A stretch of DNA of 64,000 nt from Bradysia coprophila (taxonomy: Eukaryota; Arthropoda; Insecta; Diptera; Sciaridae). Of the stretch, positions 48,443 to 61,200 are shown piece after piece (within the stretch, counting starts at the first letter, position 1; each line of letters opens with the position of its first letter). Below the pieces are notes generated by a model. That model was not told the DNA's origin. It saw only the letters and a program-made list of their open reading frames with translations, and did not search any database. The position numbers were made by a program, and so were the translations under genes. The stretch is taken from the NCBI RefSeq assembly GCF_014529535.1, contig NC_050738.1, positions 13,408,062 through 13,472,061 of the forward strand, read 5' to 3'.

Positions 48443-50034
48443 TTTTGTGCAATAAGTGATCGATAAGGAAGCAAAGAAACAATGAGTACAATTTACAGGG
48501 TGCAACAGCTCCAACAGGACACAACAGATGCTATTGGTGAGAAAGCAAGGAAAACTGCTTATTTTCCTACTTTTTCTGTTTTCCCACACCTCCCGAGAGA
48601 TGGTCTGTACTAAAGAGATAATTTTGTGAAGCGAAAGAAACCAACTTAAACTTCATTTGTTAATATACTTTGTTTTTTATTATATAGTTGCTATTTTTTA
48701 TATAATAGGTAGGTATATAAATACATATGTATATGTTACGTGTGTGTTTCTATTTCCTTTTTTTATAACTCCTCGCTTTGTACACACTTATCCAATTTTA
48801 ATTTATAATTATTTTTTCATCATTTTTAATACACTTCATTGATTCTTTTTTTAATCATTCAAAAACAATAATAAATTGTGTTTTGTATAAAACGAAGATT
48901 TCATTTTGTTCTCTCATATTTCGGATTTGTAATGAGCGGGGGCTTGTTGTTGTATATATACTTATTAATGTTTCATTCAATATATATATATGTTGTATAT
49001 TTATGAGCTAATCATTGTTTTTCCATTTTTAATTTTCTTTTTTTTCCTTTTTTGTTCAATAAATTATAGTTACGGATATGGCAGACTGTTATTTTGTAGT
49101 TTTTAACGTAATTTTTCTTTCTTCTTTATTTCAGTTTTTAATCTTAAATTTTTAGTTTATATTTATTGTAAATATTTTGTTTATTTCCATAACAAAACTG
49201 TTCGTTTGATTTTCCGTCATGTTTTTCATTTTTTTTATTTTTTATTTTGATATAAAGTTGTTTTGTCTATTTCCTTTCTCATTTTAAGTATATTTTGAAC
49301 AAATTTTCTTGTCTGACTATTTTAGTATTGCTATATCTTTTACACTCGCTTTCAGTTTTTATTTTATTTTTACTTTTACTTTGCTATCCATTCTGTACAG
49401 AAGACTAAAATAAATTATTTATTAGACAGGTGATTTGATGCGTACACAATGGTTTCAACCAGTGTGGGTAATAAAACAAACTCTATTTCTAGTCATAAGA
49501 CCTATCTATCTGTTTACATAAAAGTGCGCTTTCCATGGATTTTTACCGTAGAGTCACACTCGAGAGGTGCTATGGTGGTGCATTATTCTTTTAACATGTC
49601 TGATTTTCACAAGTTTTGGTGGTCTAGTTTTTCTGTGATCATCTAAACAACCATACAAACTCTCGAGTACAACTCTATCGATTTCTTGAAAACAAAAAAA
49701 CAAAATTGAATTTGTTGCTTTTTGATTTATTTAGAGCCGGGAAGTTGGGGAATATATTACTCAGTAAACAAAATGTTTTTAAAATAATATTGGTCAGTAT
49801 CAAATTTTAAATTCATTTAAAGTTTCTTCAATTTTCTTTTTATTCAAATTTTTGAATTTTTCCATTTTCGATTTCTAAAAAAATTTTATCACCAATTATC
49901 ACCGAATTTTATAATTTCGCTACACATTTAATTCTCTAAAACCGTTTCATTTTTCTTCATTTTTGTTATCATTAATCTGATTCGTCTCGAAATTAAGCCA
50001 AAAATTTTCTATTTTTATTGCAAATGATTCACAT

Positions 50035-50215
50035 ATTTACGCCCTAGTTTTAAGTCATCACGGACATAGGTTGCTGCTAATGCAAGGTAGGACTTCCTGC
50101 ATGAATAATCTGTGATGAAAGCAAAACTGTTCGTGTTACAGGAAATAGATTTATGGGTTGAACCAGCCCCTGACCGCTCGGCTACTTTTTGACAATCTTT
50201 CAAATCTTCCGTAAC
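50035..50215 (-). mobile_element. Possible tRNA-derived SINE remnant
   Basis: On the minus strand TAGCCGAGCGG (a good RNA polymerase III box A) is followed by GGTTCAACCC (near-consensus box B) about ten bases later. The stretch is richer in G+C than its surroundings. The A-B distance is shorter than in a tRNA, so it is not a functional tRNA gene. Confidence 0.3.
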
Positions 50216-52495
50216 AAGGCGCCATTATTAACCAGCATACTTAACCTCTACTAATAAATTTTCTCGTTAAAAATTACCAAAGGAAATAGGAGTCTTATTT
50301 TGAAATGTGTTCTACGAATTTACGATTTATTCGAGGCTACATTCCTGCCTGTTCAAAACTTCAAGATTTCCTCCTGAAGATCTGTGGTTCTTTCAATTAT
50401 CTGTGTATCACCTCTAAGGTTTTAAAACCAATTAAAAACTGTATTTTCTAACGAAAATTAAATTATTAGTAAAGTTGGATTGGTCGATTGGAATCCAAAT
50501 TTCATTTCTCTCTGTTTTTATTAGATTAAGGACGTTGCTTTCACCGACTAAGCTAAATTTAGCAAAATGATTTTATGATTAATAAACTGTAAGAGGCTCC
50601 CTAATTTATTTTGATGGATTAGTAGAATCGATTTCAGATTGTATAAATTCAATGCTTTCATCCTTCTTTTTCTTAACGATTGTCTATGAACTTAAATAAG
50701 GAAATCATTCTAGTCGTCTAATTTTACCAAAAGAACAATTAAACAAAAAATTTTCTTCGTTTTTTATAAATTTTTTCTTTCGTTTTTTTTGTTTTTTTTT
50801 TTCTCATTTTTTTATATAATCAACTGCTGACGGAAACAACATATTCTCTAGAATCTAATTCTCGCAATGTAAATATAGTATTTTTGTGCTTTTTCTGTTC
50901 TCTGTTCTTTACAGGATATTTAACATTGTTGTTTTTGTTGGTAATATTTTTAATGGAAAACTATTTTACTTCTACGTCTTATGAATTCTATCAGTTTAGC
51001 TTCTGTTTGTGAAGGTATATGGCGCTTAAATATACTTGCCTATTTACTCGTATATATAATTTATTTTGTTGTTTGTTTTTCATATAAATATTGTAGCTGA
51101 TTTTTTTGTATCTAAATTTGTTAATCTTGGTTTTTATTTACTCGTTTTCTTTATTCATTTTTTTCTCTTTTCATTCTTCATCATTTTATATATACTTTTC
51201 TTGTTATAATAAATCTATACAATTTGCTGCATGATGCTTTATTCATTTGCTGAAGTGTGTACTTATACTGTCGCATAATGTTCATTTCTATAATTCAAAT
51301 AGTTTTTAGTATAATAAACTGTTTTGCTGTACAAATCTCTACTTCTTCTTATTTTTTGTTATTGTTTTAATGAGGTTTTCTTTTCTATTTTTAACGGCTA
51401 CAAGTGTCTGATGTTATTGTTATGTCCTACAAATTAAGAAACGAAATCAACGAACTTTTGCAAATGTTTAAGTATAAGTTTAAGTTGTTTGGACTAAAAA
51501 TTTACTTCCCCAGCTGCTGATAGTGACTCGATGATAATGTTTTTGGTGATGTGGTATTTGCATGTTTTAATAGAGGCTTCGGTGTACAGAACAAAGGAAA
51601 CATACTGATCATTCTACAGCATTCTTCAATAAATTTACCTGAGGTAAATTCTTAGAGATTCATTGCTGCACTTCACTTTTGATAATCGAACTTTTGATTA
51701 ATTTAAAAAAATGTCCACAGTCCACATTAGGGCATCGCAACCAAATCCATCTGCCGAACTAAATTATATTGAAGAACAATGACCAACAAGCCTATCGCTT
51801 TTCGTTTAATACTAGACGTACCTATAATACTTTCATGTATCGACACCGGCTTATTGGAAAACACATTTTGTTATGTTTGTGTGGTACACTGATAAATTGT
51901 GGCGACTATATTAACAGTCGATTGCTGACAAATTGTATGATGCTCTCAACATTCCGACATTTGAGTCAATGATTATCCGGAGCTTTATAATTAGGGGCAG
52001 TAAATTTTACCTCTTTTGATTTTAAGCACTCCGCTTAGAGACTGTGAAAAATTTGAATGACCCTCTACAGCCATAGAAGTGGCAACAAAATAGTGTCTAA
52101 ACTCGCAAATAAACCCAAATAAAAACGTCACTGATCGGCTGGTGGGAGGAGAGGGTAAATTATATCGTAAAGAAAGTGCGACAAAAACGAAAGAATAAAA
52201 AAACATTTTTTTTATATTTGTTAGATAAACAGCGTACCTAAGGTTTATTTTGATATTTTTTTCAGATTTTGCGTTTTTTTTATTTTGTGTTTCTATCTTG
52301 TTAATAACTAGATAATAATCATAATATGTTTGTATGCAATAAACTAAACAGGAAAAGTGAAAACTAAAAAATTAATAAAAAAAATTTGTTTGATCAAAAT
52401 CAACTAAGAAAAAAATTAAAAGTGAAAATACTTTAATGAAATACAAAACTGTTTATTTGTTGTTCAAATATTTTCTTTTTTTTATTAAGGTAAAA

Positions 52496-52574
52496 GCAAA
52501 ATAAAATGATCGACTCTGGTTTTTGACAATTGAAATTCAATTGTCAAAAACCAGACTCGATCATTTTATTTTGC
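52496..52574. repeat. Near-perfect 79-base hairpin
   Basis: Arms of 39 bases (52496-52534 and 52536-52574) pair with a single mismatch around a one-base centre; the arm begins GCAAAATAAAATGATCGA and runs to GACAATTGAA. It is in the AT-rich region downstream of the zinc-finger gene. It may be a tiny foldback element or a cruciform-forming site. Confidence 0.9.
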
Positions 52575-53597
52575 TCTCATTTTACAGTGTCTGCGTGTTT
52601 ATTGTTTCAGTTTAACTTTTTTTTTCTCTTTATTTATTTGTTAAATTATAAACTATGACTTTCAAGCACTTTTAGTGTGTATTTTTCTTTTTTCTTTTTT
52701 AATATTATTCCATAATCTAGTACTTCTAAAAAATAAATCTTTTTTCATATTTTATTATTTAAATATTATTATTTTTCATGTTTTTTTTTATCTTTTAATT
52801 ATGTCCAATCTTAATAGTGATAATCTAAAAATACATTAAAGAGTACGAAATATAATTAATTATTTTTTTTTCTTGTTGCTTCTATTTACTTTTTGATTTG
52901 ATTATTCATTTTTAAAATAACATAAAACAAATCTCGAGACATTGGGATCATAATGATTCCTTATTGGATTTTGGATTGTTTTCTTTTTCATATTAAATTT
53001 TTTTTAACAAAACAAAAAAAATTTTAACATAAAAAGAGCGTGTAATAAACAAAAAAAAATCCATTCACTGGGTTTCCATTATCGTCATTCTTCATTTTAC
53101 ATTTCTCTTTTTTATTCACAAAATTATTATCATTTTTTTTTAATTTTTTATGTTTCATCTTTTGTTTATGTTTAAACTTTCTACAAAAACTCAAACAATG
53201 TCTAAACTCTATGTACAAAATGATAAAATAATTTAAAAATTTCTTTTCTAAAAATATTTTTATTTTTAAGTTTAAATATGTTTTTCTGTATTTTGTTTTC
53301 TTCATTTTTTGTTTTTATTTTAACATTTTTCTTTTTGTTCATTCGGTGAATAGGATAATATAATGGTTTGTTAGCTAAACGCGCTCTTCATTCCGAAGAG
53401 CTACAAATGATAAAATCTCTCTGTGTATGTGCATTTTGTATAAGTGTGACTCGAAAATTAAAAATGAATGAGTAAGAAGGGGTAAAAAAAATAATGAACA
53501 GACCAAAACACAGACCAATTAATCATCACAATCACAATTATCATGTCAAGATGTCAGTAGGTGTAAGGATTTCTCGGAAGCAAACCTTCGTCCTTCG

Positions 53598-53658
53598 GAG
53601 GCTTTTTTAGCGAACGAGCCGGAGGCGAGTTCTGGAAACGAGTTCGCTAAAAACGCCT
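53598..53658. repeat. GC-richer hairpin in AT-rich DNA
   Basis: GAGGCTTTTTTAGCGAACG at the left pairs with CGTTCGCTAAAAACGCCTC-like sequence at 53639-53658 (one or two mismatches), loop about 20 bases rich in GGCGAG. Possibly the core of a MITE. Confidence 0.65.
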
Positions 53659-55207
53659 CTTCGCATAAGTTAGGAACAACGTTTTGTTTATAGTGTGTCT
53701 GAAATGAGCGTCGAAGTTGTGACACCCAAGAAAACTCAATTTCTCACTTTTCGTCTATGTAAAAGGGACACAAAATTTGTCTTACCCAAGGTTTGTCTGC
53801 GATGAGAAGTTGGCTTTTTTCTCAACTGTTAAAAAAAATCATTTCTAAATGGCAGAAAATTTATTCATTCAAATTGAAAGAACGAATTGCTTTTTCATAA
53901 AGTCCAATTTTCGCTAAGTTCTCTGTTTAGGCGTTCTCTGTACCATCCGGGAACATTTCGTTATGGAAACACTAATTTATTTTCAATATTACAAACTATA
54001 AGGAACAAAAAAACGCTTATATGGCACACAATGTAAAAAAAAATATGGAAGTGGGATGCAATCATATATCTATGATATTCAATGATTTAAATGGCGTTGA
54101 ACGTTGCCTAAACAGAATCTCTGGCCTCTCAAAGTACTCGATGTAGGCAAAAATGATTTTTCACTTCTAGATCGTCGTTTCTGGACTGAGCAATGACACA
54201 CCGTATAACGAGAATGACTTTTGAAACGAGAACTTTCTCCCGCTAATATCTGAATGTAACACATTTTCAATCAAATTGAAACCAGACACCAAAGGTATTG
54301 AGACACTAATTTGTCTGTGCTAAATAAATAACTTAAATAAATTAAACACAACAATCGAGCATGTGGTTTGTATGGATGACAATTTTCGTTTTTTCTTTAT
54401 TTGGAAAATTTATAAAAAATCTCATCAAAACAAATCCACATCCATCGTGGAAGATTGATCAATTTTGAATTAATAATAATAAAAAAAAACGAATAAGAGA
54501 GAAGACCTTAGATAAATACATTTCAATAAGTGACTCGTACGACCGCAATATTATTGTCCGATCACCGGATTATAAATGGAACTAAAATGTTGTACTGCCT
54601 AGTACAGTTCTTTAAAATCTTCAGAGTATTACAAGAAATTTGTTCGTTTAGTTTTGTGTATGTGGCGACACAACAGCTTTATGAGATTGTTTAATGGCTC
54701 AATATTTTAACAATTTAGATTTGGAACATTTTTTGTCACAAACGGTCTCTTGATTCAATGGTGGTGTTAAGAACACAATTTTAAACCTGTAAAGACACCA
54801 CAGATCAAATTAGAGCACATAAGAAACGATCTATGCGGAACACCGACTCAATTTTCTATTTCGACAAACGATTTTGTTCGGTATGGCTGTACATACGAGT
54901 CCGACTTTTTAAACAAAACAAAAATTCTTTTCAACAAAAATGTTTCTCGTATCGTAACTCTAACAAAAAGTTAACAAAACTTCGAATCAAACCTTTCTTT
55001 TTGATCAAATTAATTTCAAATTAATACATTGGATGTGGGTGTTGTTATGGTAATAGTGCATATTCATAAAAAATTGTTTTCTTTTTTGCTTGTCTGCTTG
55101 TTACTTAATTATATGTTTAAGTGAAATGATAAAATTGATTTTTTTGTGGTTTTTGTTTTTCATCTTCATATTATTAGAAAAGAGGTAATCTGGATCTGAA
55201 TTAATAA

Positions 55208-58200
55208 TCAGACTGGTGGACTAGCAATCGTACCTGGTAAAACACTTTTTTCTATTCGTTCGTGAGGCAATACGTGACCTGGTATTATTAATGGCGGATG
55301 CAACGAACGATCGTGTGCCGACCGTTCTTGGGCCAAACGATCGGTTAGCACACGGTCCTGTATCGCACGCTCTTGGAGGGCACGTTCGTGTAAGGCTCGC
55401 TCCTGAAATGCTCGTTCATGGATGGCACGCTCTTGCAGCACACGTTCCTGTATAGCACGCTCTTGCAACGCCCGATTACGTTCCTGCATCAGTCGATCGT
55501 TCAGCACAATGCCGCTGGCATCGCTCATCGTACTGCGATCACGTTCGTTCAAATTCAGTATGCTGCCGTTGCCGCGATCGTTGCTATTCAATGCTATACC
55601 GTTTCTGTTATCCTGACTATTTACACCACGATTGTTGCTCTCCTGTCCGTTCATACCGGCGTTACGATCATTATTATTCATATTGTTGATGGCACGATCA
55701 CCGGGCAATCCGGGCGAAGACATTTGTGATACCGCCGGTGATGTATTCATTTGTTGCAGATTATTTACATATCTGAAATAAAGGGACACGTTTCTGTACT
55801 CGGTCACACATAAAAGGTGGCATAGATGGCACATTTGGTTTGAAGTATTTTTTGAATGCGAATTTATTTTTTTGGTTTTGTTTATCTGCCGTGCATATAC
55901 CTTAGATCGCACACCTGTGCATTGCTCGAATCATAAACGTCGCCCGCTTCGGATGTATTTCCACTGAGAATTTCCCCGGAAGCAACACTATTTATTGTCG
56001 CAATGCTGTTCTCGGTGGTTCGATTCTCACGATGCACACGATTATGATGTCTGTTGGAAAATTTGTAATTCGTTAAATCACAGGCAAAATTTTAGGAATT
56101 CGAGAAAGGGGCTACAGAAGGGAGGAAAACGGAATCCGAGCCCTATATTATGTTCGCTATTACCTTATTAAATAGCTGTCTCTAATAAACGTTCGTCCGC
56201 ATACGTTACACTCATAATTCTGTCCGGCAGAGTGGGTGCGAATATGAACAGCAAATTGAGATTTACTAGTAAATGTCATGGAACAACGATCACAGCTTAA
56301 TGGTTTTTCCGACACATGCGACCATCTGAAAAGTGAGTTTTTATTGTTTAATTCAATCACTGAAAAATATTTGAGAATGGTAGAAATGTACTGACCTATG
56401 GGCAGTTACGTAGCTTTTGACTGCAAACGTTTTGTGACAAATATCGCACGCATATGGTCGTTCACCTACAATGTACAATAATGACATTAGTTTCGAAGCA
56501 TAACGAGATTTTTAACATTTAGTACAGCTACAAACAAGAAAGCATTTCTTCGAAATAAAATCAAAAAAATTAAGAGAAAATATTTTTGTGAAATAACAAG
56601 CACTACTACTATACGTAATTCTTATGTGTCTAACCATATAAGAATCAGAGGAAGAAGATATACTTAATACAAAAATAAATTCAGTTGTTAAATTCAAGTC
56701 TTCAAAAATTGTTACATTTTTAATTGCATGACTTTGATTCTAATATGTTTAGATTATCATTTTGCTGTCAGTTAGTTTATGGAATGAAAGCTTGCTCGGA
56801 TACTTCCGATTTTCTTTTATTTAAGAAGTTGTTCCATATGTCAGTAAGTTACACTTCACTCCAAATAATGTCACAAAAAATTGTTGTTTTTTTTTTTTGC
56901 TTTCCGTCAGAGACTATTTCGAAGTCATCTTTCAATTAAAAAATATTTTAAAATGAAATTCTCTAGCCAAACGGTTAAGCCTACGGAACTAATAATTATT
57001 ATGGACTTTTAAGTGAGTTTTTTTTTTTAATTATTTTACAACGTCATTTGAAAGGTGAATACATCTTAGGAAATTATTTGAACTTCTATCCTAAGAGGAA
57101 ATGTATGTCTTAACAGACGATCGGAAAACATGCTTTGTTGAATAAACCTTACAGTAAGGCTGCTGAATATTTACTAGAGTCTCCTTTTTCGTTTTGAACA
57201 TATTTGATATTTTATAGTTTTAAAAACCATCGATGTTCACAGCCAAGTGTTTCCAGACTATGATATTTTGGCGTAAAATTTGAAAATGCATTGGCGAATT
57301 CAAATTTCGCGCCAAAATATTATAAACTGAGAATCACTTAAACCACCTGGAATATCAATGTCTTTTGAAACTCCGATAAATCAAAAATTATTAAAAAACG
57401 TTTAAAACGTTTTCAGGACTAAAAATTTGCGCAAAACTGCATGAAACCATTATTACACGAATATTGCGTAAAATTGTGCAGAACACTTTGATTTAGTGTT
57501 ACGTCCTGGTTCTTTGACAAGAAGACTTTTCCAGTTCTAATAATAATTGTTCTGATTAGACCCAGATTTGTGTTAGTGACGATTTGCACGATTTACAGAC
57601 ATCTGAGTAGAATTGCTTCTGTATTTAGAGGAAACATTTATAACATGAAGCAGCACGAACAAAGCTTTAATTCCACAAGTTTACTGTTTGCAGTTTTAAC
57701 GTTTTTAAGCATTTTTTTTAAAATAAAGATTAATATTTTAGAAGTCAGACCTGTGTGTATTCGTTTGTGTATATTTAGAGAAGACTTCTGGGTAAATCGT
57801 TTCATACCTGATAAATAAATCATAAATTTGATTATTATTTTCTGTTGTAAAAATCATAATAAAAAATTGTAAAATTTAAAGAGATTAGCATACACAAATC
57901 ACATTGGAACGGACGCTCGCCAGTATGCATTCGCATGTGGATATCAAGGTACGGTTTTCGGCAGAACGCCGCCGGACATTGCAAGCACTGGAAGGGACGT
58001 CCTTGCACTATATATGTAATTATAATTTATAGGTCAGTTTACGATAAAAAATGTTTTCCTATTTGTTTATTCAATTAAAATTAATTAAAAAGAAAAACGA
58101 AAATTTGAACAGTGACATTCAGGACTATTCTATGAAATCAAAGTCTTAATGTCAATGTCAATTTTTCTTGCTACTCTGCAACGCGTTCTCAAAGAAAAGA

Positions 58201-61200
58201 AAAAAACGTTCAAACGTTCAAATCCTTGATTCTGTATGCATGAAATGCTGTTGTTGTTTTTAATAATTTCCCGATAAACATGTTAACATTGCAGAGTAGC
58301 CACTGGAGTACAAGATATGAATTCAATTTTAGTAATGTCTTTCTATTGATAAATTAAATTAAAAAAAAAACGATTTCAAGGCTTAACTAATCCATATCTT
58401 GCTGGAAGATGTTATATGATTCACATTAATTCACTGATTTAACATTGAATGTACATTAAATACTCTAGAGCGAGAACGTCTAAGAGCACGCTCTGTTTTT
58501 GTTCATTGCAAAATAATCGTTCACATTCTTTTTTTTAAACCGTTCCAATGAGCACACTTCCCTTTTATATAAATTATAGTAAAATTACGAATGGATCAAA
58601 AAAATGGAATTCGTTTATGGCGAGCCGCTGCTCTCGCTCCAGTTTATTCAACATTGTGTAGACTGTAAAAGTAACAGTATACAGAGGTTGGTCTAATACA
58701 ATTTACTGATCTTTTTTTTGTTGTTGTTGTACAGTTGTTCGCTTTATGTAATTTACAATGAAAATTAATAGAAAAACAAAACGTTTACATTTAATCCAAT
58801 AAATAAATTCAAATTTTGTTACAAAAGTAAACTTTTGAAAACGTTAATAAAAAAGCGTCGTAAAAGTGCTAATAGCATCTTAGTATTAACACAATGTTCA
58901 TGGTTCGACAGTGTTTTGACCAATGGTTTGATTTCAATTGTGAAAACTATATGATCGTGTGCACTAAAAAATTTCAATTACTGCCACAAAACAAACTTGT
59001 CATTGGAGCTATTAAAAGTAACTTAAATTGGTCTCGAATTCTCTGTTCCGTTCAGGTTTCTCTGTACAGGAAGATAACATTTTTGAGACTGGTTTATGTA
59101 GGCCAAAGGAAATGTGAACAAACACTATTCTGAGGATCCATACAACACTAACAGGTAAAAAATATCTTCTAGTGCCTTCTTATGTTACAACCTATCTACG
59201 TCCAAAACGTAAATTTCAATACCTATCGACAATTCGTTTTTTGAGGCGACAAATTTAATGGTAAGAAAATATCTGTCTGACTTCTGCTTCAGATGAACTT
59301 TTTTTTCGCGAGGACTATTCAAACTCTCCTCCTACCTAAAGAACTATCTAAGTGAATCCTTCCCATAGTCATGGATATACTGGCAGTACCTAATTTGATT
59401 TTATACGCAAAATGAAGCAAAAGTAAAATGCGAAATGTGTAATAGAGTGTCCCTTAAATTATGGTACCATACGCCATACATTGTATATTGTAATTCGGCT
59501 TATTTTGGCTTCACGATTTGCAACGTAAAGCCAGTATATTCTCGCTATCCATTCAAAAGTCTTTAGAATAAATAAGAACATTTTGTGTTCGACAAAAATG
59601 TTGCTGGCAACTACCCCATAGATCAATCACCTTGAATACAAAGTCTTTCTACCTAAATTCACTGAAGAAGATTAGGAGACAAATTAGATTAACTGAGAGT
59701 CAATGTTTAACTTACAAGAAGAAGGACGCTTTCTTGAACAAAAGAATCCTCGGTCTCCTACTATTAGTAAAAAAAATCGTTTCCCTTGTACAAACTGCAA
59801 CGAAAATCCTTCTGCTGTCAATCCGACATTAATTTAGTACAAATCGTTGCAGTTAATCTCAAATAATTTGTCAAAAATCCATCTACACTGCCCATTCAAT
59901 GTGTATCAAATGAAATGTTTAAAACCGATTAAAGAATAAACCGTTGGACAAATTGAACTCATAAAAGTAAAACCGCGAGTCAGTAAATCATTTAGACCAA
60001 CAAACGTATGTTAAAACACCACAATTATATTTGAAAAATGAAAAATAAACAGCAAAAAATTATGTGTAAATATAGAAAATTATTTTGTTTACAATACCGG
60101 CAGTATGACTGAGCATATGCAAATTAAGGGCACACTTCTGTGAGAAGGATTTTAAGCAGGTGGCACACTGGAACGGTCTATGTCCTAAAGTTGTTGTATT
60201 TTTTATTTGATTAATTAAGAACATAGTTTCAATACAAAACAAAACAGCTAAGTGGTGTAAAAAAATGTAAAAATAATAATTTAGTTTGTCGTTTTGTTTG
60301 TTTGTTTCTTCTTTCATAAAAATGAAATGAACATGTATACGGCTAATTGATAAATTAAACTTTTTTTTCTTTCTTTTTATATTTAAATTAGATTTCTTTT
60401 CGGATCAATATAAATGGCATGTTTTTACCGTGTTACTGAAATTACAATTCATCGAAAAAGTAAACATTCAACTGTAGACTACCACCGTTGCACATTACAT
60501 TAAAATGAAATTCGTTTCAAATCGGAAAATATTTTAATATCTGTTTACATTGTTCGATTAATGTGCTGTGTACGTTTGTTGTTGTTTTGAATAAAATAAT
60601 TTGAAATCATTTCACTACCTCGCCGAATTCTTTTTACAGAATTCTAGATTAGTATAAATTAACTGTGAGGCAAAAAACATAATAAATTAAAATCGTCCAT
60701 CACTTTCAGTATTTCCTTCCAAATGGAATCAATCTAGAACAGTCTCTGTCTGCAATTAAAACCATAAATCAATTTCTCAATGCCTCTAATTTGGCTCTTC
60801 ATTTTCTTGTTCGGAAAAATAAAATTCAATTCGTAATGAATGCTAGTATGGAATCGATTTGTGTGAGCAAAACAAATGCAAAAAAAATTGCAACCAAGAC
60901 GCTCTGCTGCCGTCAAGTTATTTTTTTTAAATTATTTTGTGAGTAAACAGCATTCTTATTTGTATGTTTCGCGTAAATTATTTATTTTTCGCAATTTGTC
61001 TCACACAAAATGTTCGCACTTCATCAATGCATACGAACATCCTATATTATCCGCATATAATCGCTATACATAACGATTTTCCAGATGTAAAACAATCAAG
61101 TCCTACATAGTCCTACATAATTAGACATAACCCCCCGTAATCGACCGAATGGAGTAATTGAATTCATATTCTTGACATTGATAAAATAATAACAAAAAGA

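Larger units (their letters stand above)
48443..55207 (-). other. Very AT-rich gene-free region, possible 3' UTR of the zinc-finger gene
   Basis: 6.7 kb directly downstream of the zinc-finger stop codon at 55208 (minus). It is dominated by T-runs on the plus strand and lacks coding ORFs. The composition is unlike the transposon-rich spacers elsewhere. Contains hairpins at 52496-52574 and 53598-53658 and a tRNA-like promoter pair near 50170. Whether it is transcribed as 3' UTR cannot be settled from sequence. Confidence 0.45.

Noticed and set aside
50160..50200. Functional tRNA gene
   Set aside because: Boxes A and B are only about ten bases apart and no cloverleaf can be drawn.
55418..55729. 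103-codon plus frame
   Set aside because: Antisense of the ERALQ/Asn-rich repeats; long only because the repeat keeps frame.
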